From a virus, in IMG/VR virus record IMGVR_UViG_3300035670_000344, positions 1 through 47,868 of that record: a stretch of DNA of 47,868 nucleotides. One strand, given 5' to 3'. Made by a program: the position numbers and the translations under genes. Positions 8,169-16,556 of this stretch are shown piece after piece. Each line of letters opens with the position of its first letter. Position 1 is the first letter of the stretch. A model generated the notes under the pieces. It was not told the origin of the DNA, made no database searches, and worked only from the letters and a program-made list of their open reading frames with translations.

Positions 8169-8592
8169 CAGGTATTGGGTTGTTTAGTTTCGACTTTTTC
8201 TTTATCAGCAGCCCATTACACTTCTTCTGCCAGCCTCCACCATGCACTTGTATCATGGGTACTCTGCATTTGTTGTACTGAGCCCTGCGGATCTCATGTT
8301 CATTATCATCCAGGTGCCAGACAAAGCTGGTCCCTATCAGGTAAGTATACTTCCACTCCATGCAGGTGAACCTGACTTTGTGGCGGGGTATACCTAACCG
8401 GTCTACCACTTCCCACAAGTCTTCCATTGTGGGAGGGTAGTCCATTGCATATTTATGCAGGTGATTTTCATCATACCTTGTTGTCACCACCCAGACATCT
8501 ACGCCCTGAGCCAGAAGCTCTTTGGCGTATTCTTGTACATGGGGATGAGACAAGGTGTGGTCAAAATCAAAGGATACTTTTAATTGATCCAT
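8152..8592 (-). CDS. HAD-superfamily phosphatase-like protein
   Basis: 146 residues. HAD motif I is DFDHTL (9-14), with the nucleophilic Asp and the Asp at +2. Motif II is the threonine/serine of WVVTTRYDEN (34-43), and the acidic motif is HLDDNEHE near 93. A cap domain is absent, as in small phage HADs related to nucleotidases or polynucleotide 3'-phosphatases. The known reaction is Mg-dependent phosphate ester hydrolysis; the substrate is unknown. Placement between dUTPase and a DUF932-like gene suggests nucleotide or nucleic-acid end metabolism. The basic C-terminus (KKKSK) could contact nucleic acid. Confidence 0.75.
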   Translation of the reverse strand: MDQLKVSFDFDHTLSHPHVQEYAKELLAQGVDVWVVTTRYDENHLHKYAMDYPPTMEDLWEVVDRLGIPRHKVRFTCMEWKYTYLIGTSFVWHLDDNEHEIRRAQYNKCRVPMIQVHGGGWQKKCNGLLIKKKSKLNNPIPDESTL

Positions 8593-8598
8593 AGTGTC

Positions 8599-9417
8599 TT
8601 ACAGATAGATAACAGTGCTGTCAGAGGTATCAAAGGCTTCCTCTTCATAAGCCTCTACAACAGGAATCTCAAACACAGGGGCTGCCAGTGTCTGGGTACT
8701 CAAGGTGTAGTCTTCCATAAACAGCTTGTGTACGGCACCGTGGTTATGGATATACTGCAGGGGATGAGATTCTTTGAGAGCCAGGGTCACATGATTATAC
8801 AGGGACCAGGCAGAATCTTTGTCTGCATTATAGTTGAAAGAAGGTTTGTCCAGCTCACGCTTTACAATACCCAGTTGTGTCAGGGTAAGGATCTCCTGAT
8901 CAGCAAATAGCCTACCCAGAATAGACGCACGGTCTTTTTTACCCAGGATCACGTCTTTCATCACTTCTTTGTCTTTTACCAGTTGATTGTAGTGCAGCAT
9001 AGCATTACTTAACTGGAGCTGGATGTGTTGCAGGGCTTCTTGGTCTGCAGTACCCGTATGCTTACGAGCCCAGCTTCCCATATCCCCTGAGATCACTCCA
9101 TTGTCACACACGAACACATGGGCCCCAATGGCACACTTGAACCGTGTGGATTTATCATAACTATTTGTCCAGGCAAACATCAGTCCCATCTCCGGGTCAC
9201 CTTCAAAATCAAGGTGGTAAATACCCTGGACAATGTCACAGTTGCGTGCTTCTTTGTAGACTTCATTGCGGATAGAGAACCCGCGCTTATTCATCTCCTC
9301 ATGCGTAGCGTCAATGACGAACTGGTGAGGGATAACTGTATAGGTGCCGTTGTCATATTGAGGAAGGTTTTTCCTAGTAACGGCTTCCCTGCTTGCAAAT
9401 GTTGTTTTAACTGGCAT
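8599..9417 (-). CDS. DUF932-like phage/plasmid protein
   Basis: 272 residues. The central part, with the NSYDKSTRFKCAIGAHVFVCDN run (about residues 85-106) followed by GVISGDMGSWARKHTG, resembles the DUF932 family found on phages and plasmids, where a conserved NS-D segment precedes a C-N-G segment. The rest is helical with conserved-looking SAWSLYNHVTLALKESHP near the end. Function of the family is unsettled. It lies directly downstream of the DNA polymerase gene (13-base gap), so it is expressed with replication genes. Family call is moderate. Confidence 0.6.
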   Translation of the reverse strand: MPVKTTFASREAVTRKNLPQYDNGTYTVIPHQFVIDATHEEMNKRGFSIRNEVYKEARNCDIVQGIYHLDFEGDPEMGLMFAWTNSYDKSTRFKCAIGAHVFVCDNGVISGDMGSWARKHTGTADQEALQHIQLQLSNAMLHYNQLVKDKEVMKDVILGKKDRASILGRLFADQEILTLTQLGIVKRELDKPSFNYNADKDSAWSLYNHVTLALKESHPLQYIHNHGAVHKLFMEDYTLSTQTLAAPVFEIPVVEAYEEEAFDTSDSTVIYL

Positions 9418-9430
9418 TACTTAAATTTTA

Positions 9431-11404
9431 TTATTTTTTCCAATAAGGACTTAGCTCTGGCTCTGCCTTTAGAGGTACCCTTTTACAGAATATCTCACCG
9501 GCATCACACATACTTTTCTCTACCATCTTGGAGATCTCGTCCTTCATTTCTAAGGGACACTCCAGGACGTTCTCATCATGCACGGTGTTGACAAACTTTA
9601 CTATACCAAAGAGGTTGTTCTTTACGATATAGTCAAAGATGTATACACAGGAGATCTTGGTAATCTCTGCTGATGTACCCTGAATAGGGAAGTTCAAAGA
9701 CTTCCGCTCTATGTCTCCTTTGTACATGAAGTACTTGGAGACTTTGTCTTTCAGTGTTGCAAACTCATAGCTGTTCTTTGCTTTAGCCTCTCTGTAGTTG
9801 GTCCAGAACTTCTTGTCCATCTCTTCTTCTAACTTTTTATAGTCATCAAAGAAGGGTAGGAAGCTCTTGCGCTTGGTGATATCATTAATGAGGATATAAC
9901 CGTCTGAGAGACCTTTCTGCTTGACCTTGTCAAAGTAGGCTCGTAGCCCTGGAAAGGCTGCAAAGTAGGCGTCATAAATCTTGTTACCTTCTTCTAAGGG
10001 AATGCCCAGGTTATCTGCAATGGTAATGCCTTGTCCACCATAGTTGATGGCAAAACCTGCAGACTTAGCTGCCTGTCTTTTAGACTTATGCTTGTCCTTG
10101 ATTTCATCCAGGGTGAGTCCTTCTAGTTCAGGATACATCTTGGAAGCCACAAAGGAGTGCATGTCTGCCAGACCATTGTCATAGAATGCCAGTAGGTTAC
10201 TGTCCATAGCCCGGTTAGCCAGTACGATCTGCTCTTGACCAGAATAATCTGAGATGATCAGGGTGTTACCTGGTTCTGCTACAAAGCAGCTGCGGGTCCC
10301 TGGATCTGAAGGAATATTCTGGAAGTTGATGTAGGCTTCTCCTGTACTTCTGTCTTTACCTCCTGAGGAGATACGGCCAGTGTCCAGGATCTGTTTGAAC
10401 TGGGTATGTAGTCTACCTGTCTTAGGGTTGATCTGCTTGATGAAGCTGTCTCCATAAGTGCTGGTTACTTTCTCTGCTTTCTTATAGTCCAGGTACAACT
10501 TGACCAGCTCGTGGGAATGCTTTGCAATAACAGATGCCTCCACGCTCTTTTTGGTAACCCCTTTTTCTACCACGGTACAGTCTATACCAATGGATTCAAA
10601 GAGTTCAATTACCTGGTGAGAAGAGGACCAGTTGACAGAGCATCCCACGGGCTGGAACATGTCTAGCTGTGAGGAGATAAACTGACTCAGCTGGTTAGCC
10701 ATGACCCACTCATTGAGTTTGTCCAGGCAACCATCCAGCCGCTGTTGATCCTTGGCCATTTTGTCTTGCCACTTCTGCTTATCCAGCTTGAAACCGCAGT
10801 ACTCAATGTAAGCCAGGCAGGGAGTAAACCTGTTCTCTAGGTTCAATGCACCTACCAGGTCTTTCTCTTTGAGTTTCTCTAGTTGTTTTTCCCTGATGGT
10901 TCCCAGGTACTTCACGTCATCAGCTGCATACTTGAGGACCCTTTCAGATAAACCTTCCTTCTTAATGTTAGTCCGGATGGTTTTGTCCAGGGTTACCCCG
11001 CAATACCGCTCGGCCAAAGCATCAAGACCTGCCCTTACCAGGTTATCTCCACAGTTGATGACTTTCTCTGCCACAAAAGTGTCATAGATCTTAAGGGGAT
11101 GAATACCCTGCTTATAAAGGAACTTCAAGTCAAACTTCAGATTCTGCCCAATGATCAGGGTGTCTTCTAAGTATGGCTTCAAGAACAGTGTATTCAATCC
11201 CCTGCAGTCAATCACAAACTGGTCCGTCTCATTACCTACTTGGATACATAGGAGCTGCTCCACGTGTGGATCAAACCCCGTAGTCTCGGTATCCAGGCTA
11301 AGTATAGTGGCAGATTGGAGATAAGTGAGCAGTTCAGCTCTGGTACAGGTAGTATACAAGGCACTCTGGGGAATGTCTGTGTTTTCTGTGTATACTTTGA
11401 TCAT
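9431..11404 (-). CDS. Family A DNA polymerase with 3'-5' exonuclease
   Basis: 657 residues with no 5' nuclease domain, as in T7-type replicative polymerases. Proofreading domain: Exo I DTET (38-41), Exo II NLKFDLKFL (88-96), Exo III YAADDVKYL (159-167). Polymerase domain: motif A DYSGQEQI (about 385), motif B KRQAAKSAGFAINYG (about 440) and motif C NTVHDEN (about 606). Motif B has Phe at the position equivalent to E. coli Pol I F762, predicting discrimination against dideoxynucleotides. This should be the phage's replicative polymerase. It is preceded by a terminator, so it probably has its own promoter in the short upstream gap (11405-11420, AT-rich). Confidence 0.96.
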   Translation of the reverse strand: MIKVYTENTDIPQSALYTTCTRAELLTYLQSATILSLDTETTGFDPHVEQLLCIQVGNETDQFVIDCRGLNTLFLKPYLEDTLIIGQNLKFDLKFLYKQGIHPLKIYDTFVAEKVINCGDNLVRAGLDALAERYCGVTLDKTIRTNIKKEGLSERVLKYAADDVKYLGTIREKQLEKLKEKDLVGALNLENRFTPCLAYIEYCGFKLDKQKWQDKMAKDQQRLDGCLDKLNEWVMANQLSQFISSQLDMFQPVGCSVNWSSSHQVIELFESIGIDCTVVEKGVTKKSVEASVIAKHSHELVKLYLDYKKAEKVTSTYGDSFIKQINPKTGRLHTQFKQILDTGRISSGGKDRSTGEAYINFQNIPSDPGTRSCFVAEPGNTLIISDYSGQEQIVLANRAMDSNLLAFYDNGLADMHSFVASKMYPELEGLTLDEIKDKHKSKRQAAKSAGFAINYGGQGITIADNLGIPLEEGNKIYDAYFAAFPGLRAYFDKVKQKGLSDGYILINDITKRKSFLPFFDDYKKLEEEMDKKFWTNYREAKAKNSYEFATLKDKVSKYFMYKGDIERKSLNFPIQGTSAEITKISCVYIFDYIVKNNLFGIVKFVNTVHDENVLECPLEMKDEISKMVEKSMCDAGEIFCKRVPLKAEPELSPYWKK

Positions 11405-11415
11405 AGCGATATATT

Positions 11416-11441
11416 AAAAAAAGGGAGTGTTTAGCTCCCTT
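11416..11441 (-). terminator. Intrinsic terminator upstream of the polymerase gene
   Basis: On the minus strand an AAGGGAG/CTCCCTT 7-bp stem with a 7-nt loop is followed by a run of U residues. It lies 22 bases after the stop of the 11463-11864 gene and would end that transcript before polymerase. Confidence 0.75.
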
Positions 11442-11462
11442 CTTAACAGTACTGGACAATTA

Positions 11463-11864
11463 TTAACCTTCAACAGGCTGGTTTTCACTAGGAGCAGCAA
11501 ATGCAAATCCTAATACCATTTGGTATGGGAAGGAGTCTGCATTCAGTGCAAACAAGTTGATGAATTCAGTGATCTCTGATAACTCTTCAATGAAGTATTC
11601 GTAGAAGGTCTCTAAAACTCTTCTCTCTTCAGCATAGTCTTTGTTACCTGTTCTCTTGTTCTTCAAAGGGATAACACTGCCTGTGTCATCTAACTTCGGC
11701 ATCATATGGAAGGTTTGCTTCTTCTCTTTAGAGATGACAGCCAACACTTTATTGTCTACATCAAAGATTACCTCATTGTAAGGTGCATCCGCACTCACTG
11801 GGATCAACTTGAATGTTTTGTGCTCTCCCCAAGTTGAGGATACCAGCATCATTGTTTTTTGCAT
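11463..11864 (-). CDS. Hypothetical phage protein
   Basis: 133 residues. The N-terminal half is predicted beta (MMLVSSTWGEHKTFKLIPV, NEVIFDVDNKVLAVISKEK), with a helical acidic C-terminal half (ETFYEYFIEELSEITEFINL). Unrecognised. It is a single-gene transcript: a TTTGTAGAACTTA element lies 15-30 bases upstream and an intrinsic terminator downstream, a sign of strong or separately timed expression among the replication genes. Confidence 0.65.
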   Translation of the reverse strand: MQKTMMLVSSTWGEHKTFKLIPVSADAPYNEVIFDVDNKVLAVISKEKKQTFHMMPKLDDTGSVIPLKNKRTGNKDYAEERRVLETFYEYFIEELSEITEFINLFALNADSFPYQMVLGFAFAAPSENQPVEG

Positions 11865-11878
11865 AGGGTGTTTGGTTT

Positions 11879-11895
11879 TAAGTTCTACAAATTAA
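11879..11895 (-). promoter_or_regulatory. TTTGTAGAACTTA promoter-like element
   Basis: On the minus strand, TTAATTTGTAGAACTTAA overlaps the stop of the 11892-12455 gene and precedes the ATG at 11864 by about 15 bases. Same motif and orientation as the other operon-boundary copies. Confidence 0.5.
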
Positions 11896-12455
11896 AGAGC
11901 TTTTTTGGAGACCTCCAAATCTTCTACAATAATTTTTAATTCTTCTTGTTTGGGGTCATACTTGTCACAAAGTTCTCCCACACTTTCTAGGAGCTGAGGG
12001 TGTACATTCAGCAGCTTAGCATACAGGTCAAAGTACCTGTCTGGATACAGATAGGTATCTATGTACTTGTACTCAGCAGAAGTTTCTCCGTAGTAAGTAC
12101 GGATGATCTTCTTGAGCTTACTGCTCAGCTTGGAGTAATGTCCTGCCAGGAAGTGATTATAGTCCTCTTCAAAGCCTTCTAGAGAAAAGGTATAAACACC
12201 ATAGCCATCCCTGCAGTTCTCGTCAGACAAGAACAGGGGATGGCTTAGGAGATAGCTTACCTCAAAGTCAATGAATACAGGCGTGTCTTCCTTTTTGTAC
12301 ACCAACATCAGCTTCTTATCCTGCACACTGTGTTTATCTTTCCAGCTCACATACACTCCGGCTGGAGGAAACTGTGCTGTCTTGGATATACCCAGGATAG
12401 GGAATAAGAAAGTCTTGGATTTTTGAAAATACTTTCCATATAAGGATGTAATCAT
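11892..12455 (-). CDS. Hypothetical phage protein
   Basis: 187 residues, unrecognised. The N-terminal part is beta-rich with a SWKDKHSVQDKKLMLVYK segment; the C-terminal part is helical (KLSSKLKKIIRTYYG and ELCDKYDPKQEELKIIVEDL). It lies 12 bases downstream of the RecE-like nuclease gene in the same operon, so a replication/recombination accessory role is plausible but not shown. Confidence 0.6.
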   Translation of the reverse strand: MITSLYGKYFQKSKTFLFPILGISKTAQFPPAGVYVSWKDKHSVQDKKLMLVYKKEDTPVFIDFEVSYLLSHPLFLSDENCRDGYGVYTFSLEGFEEDYNHFLAGHYSKLSSKLKKIIRTYYGETSAEYKYIDTYLYPDRYFDLYAKLLNVHPQLLESVGELCDKYDPKQEELKIIVEDLEVSKKAL

Positions 12456-12467
12456 CAGTAGTGGGGT

Positions 12468-13523
12468 CTATAACACCACTAGCTTATTTTGCAAGTCATA
12501 GGGCAAGCCATACTGCTTTTGCTCATAATGCCAGCGGGCCTTTTCTAATTCATTATGTAATCGGGTAACCCATGAAGTCATGGTGTCATTGCTTACAGGA
12601 AAAGGATAGGTCATGAAGTTGCGGTCAATAGCAATGAACCGGAACTCTATAGTGTAACCTTGATCCAGTAAGTCAGCATGATGAATGCCTACAAGGGTTT
12701 GATACATGGCTGCCTGCATCCAGTAGTTCCAGTACTCAATACTCTCAGGGAAATTGATCAGCTCTTTTGCAGTGGTCTTTATATCATTAATATAAATAAC
12801 CTTCTGCTCATGATCAATAACCAGGTTATCAACAATTCCCTTGATACCGAAAGGATAAGAAGGTAACTTCCTGACTACCAGCAGTTTCTCATTGTGGATA
12901 TCTTTGTAGTCAAAGTCTGTGGTACCAAGACCGATCAAGTCACACACTTCTTGATTCTGTTTGATAATTTCCACGGCACCTTTGCAGAACTCCATGCTCT
13001 CAAAGTCCACTAATGTCTTACCTTCTTTGATTTTCAGAAACGACCAGTATGAAAGAGTTTCAGGAGTAATTACTTTGTCCAGTCTTTTCTGGTCTCCGGT
13101 TACTCCAGTCTTCTTATCATCCACTAAAGTCTGGTAGTAGTTCATGTCAACCATGACATCCAGAATTGCGTTACCAAATTGATCCAGGAATTCACGCTGG
13201 TCTCCTGAGTTCTTCAACTCCAGGTGGTGTGCGTAGATTCTGTCAATAATTTGCTTCAACTGTCCTGAAGGGAGGTTGGTAGGAGAGACAATGAAGTCAT
13301 CTTCAAACTTCTCCGGTTCTAATAACAATGCATGGATCATCTTACCCTGCATCAGGTGAGCATCTGTCTTCTCCTCTTTCTGTCCAAGGACATACATAGA
13401 GTAAAACACAGGAGGATTCCACATCAACTTGCTTAAGCTGCTGTAGCTGAACTGGAATTCTTTTTCATAAAAGGCTTCAGTAGCCTGGTCGTAGGATTCT
13501 TGAATCAGAAGGTCTAGTTCCAT
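12468..13523 (-). CDS. RecE-like PD-(D/E)XK exonuclease (DUF3799 type)
   Basis: 351 residues. The architecture is FSYSSLSKLMWNPPVFYSMY (about 25-44), a GKMIHALLLEPEKF segment (about 80-93) with the conserved His, IKGIVDNLVID (about 225-235) with the first catalytic Asp, NDIKTT (about 248-253) with the D-x-K pair, and WMQAAMYQT (about 270) matching the Q-x3-Y motif. This is the lambda-exonuclease/RecE-type fold of phage exonuclease VIII-like proteins, which resect dsDNA ends for annealing-based recombination. Its likely partner is the Sak4-like ATPase at 16.6-17.4 kb. Activity is inferred from motif completeness. Confidence 0.85.
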   Translation of the reverse strand: MELDLLIQESYDQATEAFYEKEFQFSYSSLSKLMWNPPVFYSMYVLGQKEEKTDAHLMQGKMIHALLLEPEKFEDDFIVSPTNLPSGQLKQIIDRIYAHHLELKNSGDQREFLDQFGNAILDVMVDMNYYQTLVDDKKTGVTGDQKRLDKVITPETLSYWSFLKIKEGKTLVDFESMEFCKGAVEIIKQNQEVCDLIGLGTTDFDYKDIHNEKLLVVRKLPSYPFGIKGIVDNLVIDHEQKVIYINDIKTTAKELINFPESIEYWNYWMQAAMYQTLVGIHHADLLDQGYTIEFRFIAIDRNFMTYPFPVSNDTMTSWVTRLHNELEKARWHYEQKQYGLPYDLQNKLVVL

Positions 13524-13527
13524 GTCT

Positions 13528-14130
13528 CTATTTTTTAGTGAAGTACTCCCCTTTGGTGTACGGTCTTATTTCTTTGTCTAGTAGACGGATGTTGTGCTGC
13601 TTGCGGTAGGCTATTTCCTTGATGACAATGTCTTTAAACCATTGTACAATTCCATAGTCCAGCAAGTTGCTTAGGTGTCCGTCTGTCATCTTACTAGGAG
13701 AGATATAGGAGAGCGGTTGCATACCATCTCTGCCTCTTGTACCCCAGTGTGCATGGTCTCTTACAATTTCAAAGTCATCATCTACTGTATAGATAATGTT
13801 CTTGATCTTGTCCATGTCTACTGCACCGTAGCGGGCGTATTCGTTACCGCCGTCAACCATAGCCTGGTTAGGACAACTACAGGTCTTATAATCATGTCCA
13901 TAGTAGGACACGAGTAACTCATGACACTGCAGACACTCTACAGCATTGTATACAATCTGGCTATTTGGATTGGAACGGGTAGACTTAGGCTCTTGAAAAG
14001 CTTTCATGTCTATGGGGTCCCAGAGCTTGTGCTCTTCCATAAATGCCCGGATCTTCTTTGCTGTTGACTTGTCTTTAGTTGTAGACTCTATAGCTTCTAT
14101 AAAGTCAATTAATACATCTGCACTTATCAT
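13528..14130 (-). CDS. Phage protein with zinc-ribbon-like cysteine cluster
   Basis: 200 residues. It contains ECLQCHELLVSYYGHDYKTC (about 64-83) followed by CPNQ, a C-x2-C...C-x-C pattern that suggests a metal site. Next is the segment AMVDGGNEYARYGAVDMDKI, which I recognise as recurring in uncharacterised phage proteins (DUF7695-like). The C-terminal third is helical. It sits 4 bases upstream of the RecE-like nuclease gene in the same operon. The function is unknown. Confidence 0.65.
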   Translation of the reverse strand: MISADVLIDFIEAIESTTKDKSTAKKIRAFMEEHKLWDPIDMKAFQEPKSTRSNPNSQIVYNAVECLQCHELLVSYYGHDYKTCSCPNQAMVDGGNEYARYGAVDMDKIKNIIYTVDDDFEIVRDHAHWGTRGRDGMQPLSYISPSKMTDGHLSNLLDYGIVQWFKDIVIKEIAYRKQHNIRLLDKEIRPYTKGEYFTKK

Positions 14131-14131
14131 T

Positions 14132-14284
14132 TTAGTCTAGTTTTTCACTGATCTCTTCTGGCAGATAACCTAACAGGTTTTTCTTGGGAAGAAACTCCAG
14201 TAGTTCATAGATGGCAGTTACATCCCCCATCTCAAAGTCTTCTCTCATCTGTTGAATAACAGCTTCTATAATTGGATCTTCCAT
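14132..14284 (-). CDS. 50-residue acidic phage miniprotein
   Basis: Starts MEDPIIEAVIQQMREDF and contains GDVTAIYELLEFLPKKNLLGYLPEE, a pattern seen in many small uncharacterised phage proteins. The ATG overlaps the TGA stop of the upstream GIY-YIG gene, so translation is probably coupled. The stop is followed within two bases by the ATG of the next gene. All-helical, acidic; function unknown. Confidence 0.65.
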   Translation of the reverse strand: MEDPIIEAVIQQMREDFEMGDVTAIYELLEFLPKKNLLGYLPEEISEKLD

Positions 14285-14754
14285 CACTTGCAGTTCTCCA
14301 TATCTCGGGAATAAAAACGGCCCAAGATGTTTCCGTTATAAGTATTAGGCATCTTCAATACATCCAGCCTCACCTGCCAGGCAAGCTCAGCATAGGACAA
14401 GTATTTCTTTGAACAGCACAGCTCAAGGATCTCTCTGTGGAATTGATGGGCACCTTGTTTTTTTACATCTGCCTGCAGGTCTTTAGAAGAACCGTAGTAC
14501 TTCATCCAGTCTGACTCTTTCTTGATGTATTCAAACGTTTTGCGGGTGCCTGTTGCTTTCTTTTCCTTCAGGCTGATCTTCTTCTTACGCGTAGTGTACA
14601 AAGACTTCTTGCCGATGTAGATAGCTCCTGTCTGCAGATTGGTGATCTTATAGACAAAGCCGGTGAGATGTTGGTAATTAGGTAGTTCTTCTATAGAGGT
14701 TACATAACCAATAGGGGAGAGCCACCAGTCTTCTTTTTTTGCTGATTGTAGCAT
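14284..14754 (-). CDS. GIY-YIG-type endonuclease
   Basis: 156 residues. GFVYKITNLQTGAIYIGKK (about 31-49) is the GIY-YIG core in its phage form, followed by basic segments (KKKISLKEKKATGTRK) and SDWMKYYGSSKDLQADVKK. The family cleaves DNA through a metal-dependent single active site and includes homing endonucleases of the T4 Seg type. It lies among replication genes with coupled start/stop signals rather than as an obvious insertion, so it may be either a free-standing homing nuclease or a resident repair/recombination nuclease. Confidence 0.75.
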   Translation of the reverse strand: MLQSAKKEDWWLSPIGYVTSIEELPNYQHLTGFVYKITNLQTGAIYIGKKSLYTTRKKKISLKEKKATGTRKTFEYIKKESDWMKYYGSSKDLQADVKKQGAHQFHREILELCCSKKYLSYAELAWQVRLDVLKMPNTYNGNILGRFYSRDMENCK

Positions 14755-14772
14755 AGGATAAGGTCTCTAAAG

Positions 14773-15768
14773 TTACTGCGGTTCTTCAATCACAATCTTC
14801 CTGTTGATAAGAGGCACCAGGTTATACACAGTCTCCAGCGGACCATAGTCACGCACGGTATCTGCTAAGTCCTTGGCCATCTTCAGGTGTACAAAAGGGA
14901 TCTGGTGCTGGTCATAATACTTCAGCATGGCTTTGATACCAGCTTCGTCATTGTCAAACAGGGTGACAACAGACTTGTACCTTTTCTTCAGGTCATCCAG
15001 GATCTCTTTCTTGATGGTTGTGTTCTCTGAATCAGGGGCAATAACATCAATCTTCAGTTTCAGGCTCTTTAAAGCCATTAAGTCTTTGAGGGAGGAGGCA
15101 ATGACCAGGTACTGGTGCGTATTGCCCAGCTGTTCATAGCCCTGGATATAGTCCTGGACCTTGATGAACTTCTTGTCCATTACTTTAGGCTGGTAGATCT
15201 TGTACAGTTCCCCGTTGCTTTTGTAATAGCCATAGATCAGTGGTCCGGATATCTCCAGTTCCTTGACCTCTCCGTCTTCCTCTTTACTCATAGTGTAACA
15301 TAACAGGGGCTTGACGTTGTGAGCTTCCAGCATCCTGGATCCAATGTTGAATTTGGTCCAGAAGTATTGGTCAGCAGTTGTCCAGCCACGGGTAATAGCT
15401 TCTGTCACTTTGTACTTTTTGTGTTCTTTGAACTCTTGTACATCATAACCGCCATTATTGTGCAGCACATACTCATTGTAATGCTCTACAATATCCAGGG
15501 AAGCCTGGAAGTAGTTCAGCCCCTTCAGCTCTTTTACCAGCGTATAGGCATCACCACCACGGTCTGTAGAGAAGTCCTTGAACTTGTACTGACTCTTCTT
15601 CTGATCATAGTAGATACACATACTCGGAGTACGCTCCTTAGGGTTGAAGATGCTCTTGATCTTGAGGTCTTGTCCCTGGAGTTTCTCCGGCAGCTTACAG
15701 TAATATTCAAATATCCATGCAGCCGGTACTTCCTTCACATTAGATACTAGGTTCTTTGTCTTTAGCAT
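14773..15768 (-). CDS. DnaG-type primase (degenerate TOPRIM)
   Basis: 331 residues. The N-terminus resembles the CHC2 primase fold without zinc ligands (IKSIFNPKERTPSMCIYY, FKDFSTDRGGDAYTLVKEL). The TOPRIM region is YLVIASSLKDLMALKSL (about 220-236), then VTLFDNDEAGIKAM (about 266-279) with the D-x-D pair. The glutamate usual in the first TOPRIM motif is replaced within ASSLKD, a variation I know from related phage primases. Predicted role: RNA primer synthesis with the DnaB-type helicase. The helicase and SSB genes lie in the same replication block. Confidence 0.85.
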   Translation of the reverse strand: MLKTKNLVSNVKEVPAAWIFEYYCKLPEKLQGQDLKIKSIFNPKERTPSMCIYYDQKKSQYKFKDFSTDRGGDAYTLVKELKGLNYFQASLDIVEHYNEYVLHNNGGYDVQEFKEHKKYKVTEAITRGWTTADQYFWTKFNIGSRMLEAHNVKPLLCYTMSKEEDGEVKELEISGPLIYGYYKSNGELYKIYQPKVMDKKFIKVQDYIQGYEQLGNTHQYLVIASSLKDLMALKSLKLKIDVIAPDSENTTIKKEILDDLKKRYKSVVTLFDNDEAGIKAMLKYYDQHQIPFVHLKMAKDLADTVRDYGPLETVYNLVPLINRKIVIEEPQ

Positions 15769-15796
15769 GACATTACTGTTAAAAATTGTGGGAGAA

Positions 15797-15830
15797 AATG
15801 AAGGGTAGAGAAAGATTCCCTACCCTTACA
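15797..15830 (-). terminator. Intrinsic terminator after the SSB-like gene
   Basis: On the minus strand AAGGGTAG/CTACCCTT (8 bp, 11-nt loop) is followed by a T-rich stretch. It lies 30 bases past the SSB-like stop codon. The U tract is interrupted, so termination may be partial, giving more SSB than primase mRNA. Confidence 0.6.
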
Positions 15831-15857
15831 TGGACTACACACAATCTGGTCTACATA

Positions 15858-16535
15858 TTACAAATCAAAGTCATTGTTATTCATTGGCTCAAAGCTGGTA
15901 ACAGGTTTGTCTTCCTTTGGAGCAATGATGTGTGCTGTCTCTGTGAACGCATACAGGTTACCAGACTTGGCACCAGCAGCTTCATAAGAGATCTTACCCT
16001 GGCGTGGATATGGCAAGAACAATTCATAGGCAGTGTAACCACCTTTGTCCTTGTAACCACGACCTGCAACACACAGATCAAGATACTTACCACGGAATAC
16101 CTGAGTAGCAATAGCAGGTAACTCTTCAATGCGGGAGATAGCAGCAGCATCTACTGTGTTATCCAACTCCTCACGAAGACCCAATGCATTTGCAATACGG
16201 GTAACAGCGTTAAGAATATCATTGTCACGGTTCTTTTGGATACCTGTCTTAGTTACACCATCTTCGAAAGAGTGGTACTGGAACTTCACACGGCCTACCT
16301 GGCCCAAGTAACGACCACCATTAGGGTTGTCCTTGTTCAATAAGAAGCCTTCAAACTCAGGTCCGATAGGCTGAGTCTCCATGTTCAGTACCAAATTATA
16401 GGCACCTGTGTTGGCATGGTTGTATCCTTCTGTCAATTCAACTGAGTTGATCTTGGCAGTTACATTGCCTGGACCCATTTTTGAGTTGATTCTTCCTGTT
16501 CCTGCTGACTCCTTTACGTTTCTTGTACTTAACAT
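15858..16535 (-). CDS. Single-stranded DNA-binding protein-like
   Basis: 225 residues. Predominantly beta with KMGPGNVTAKINSVELTEGYN (about 19-39) and YLGQVGRVKFQYHSFEDG, and an acidic, asparagine-rich C-terminus ending NNNDFDL. This resembles the hydrophobic-ended acidic tails of SSB proteins that recruit partners. The identity is supported by position between primase and a Sak4-like ATPase and by similarity to SSB-type proteins of Bacteroidota phages as I remember them; no canonical OB-fold signature is obvious. Its own terminator suggests abundant expression. Confidence 0.6.
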   Translation of the reverse strand: MLSTRNVKESAGTGRINSKMGPGNVTAKINSVELTEGYNHANTGAYNLVLNMETQPIGPEFEGFLLNKDNPNGGRYLGQVGRVKFQYHSFEDGVTKTGIQKNRDNDILNAVTRIANALGLREELDNTVDAAAISRIEELPAIATQVFRGKYLDLCVAGRGYKDKGGYTAYELFLPYPRQGKISYEAAGAKSGNLYAFTETAHIIAPKEDKPVTSFEPMNNNDFDL

Positions 16536-16556
16536 AGTTCTACTTGTTTTTTATGA

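Noticed and set aside
8584-8910. 108-residue plus-strand open frame
   Set aside because: Antisense shadow inside the DUF932-like gene; no promoter and no recognisable protein features.
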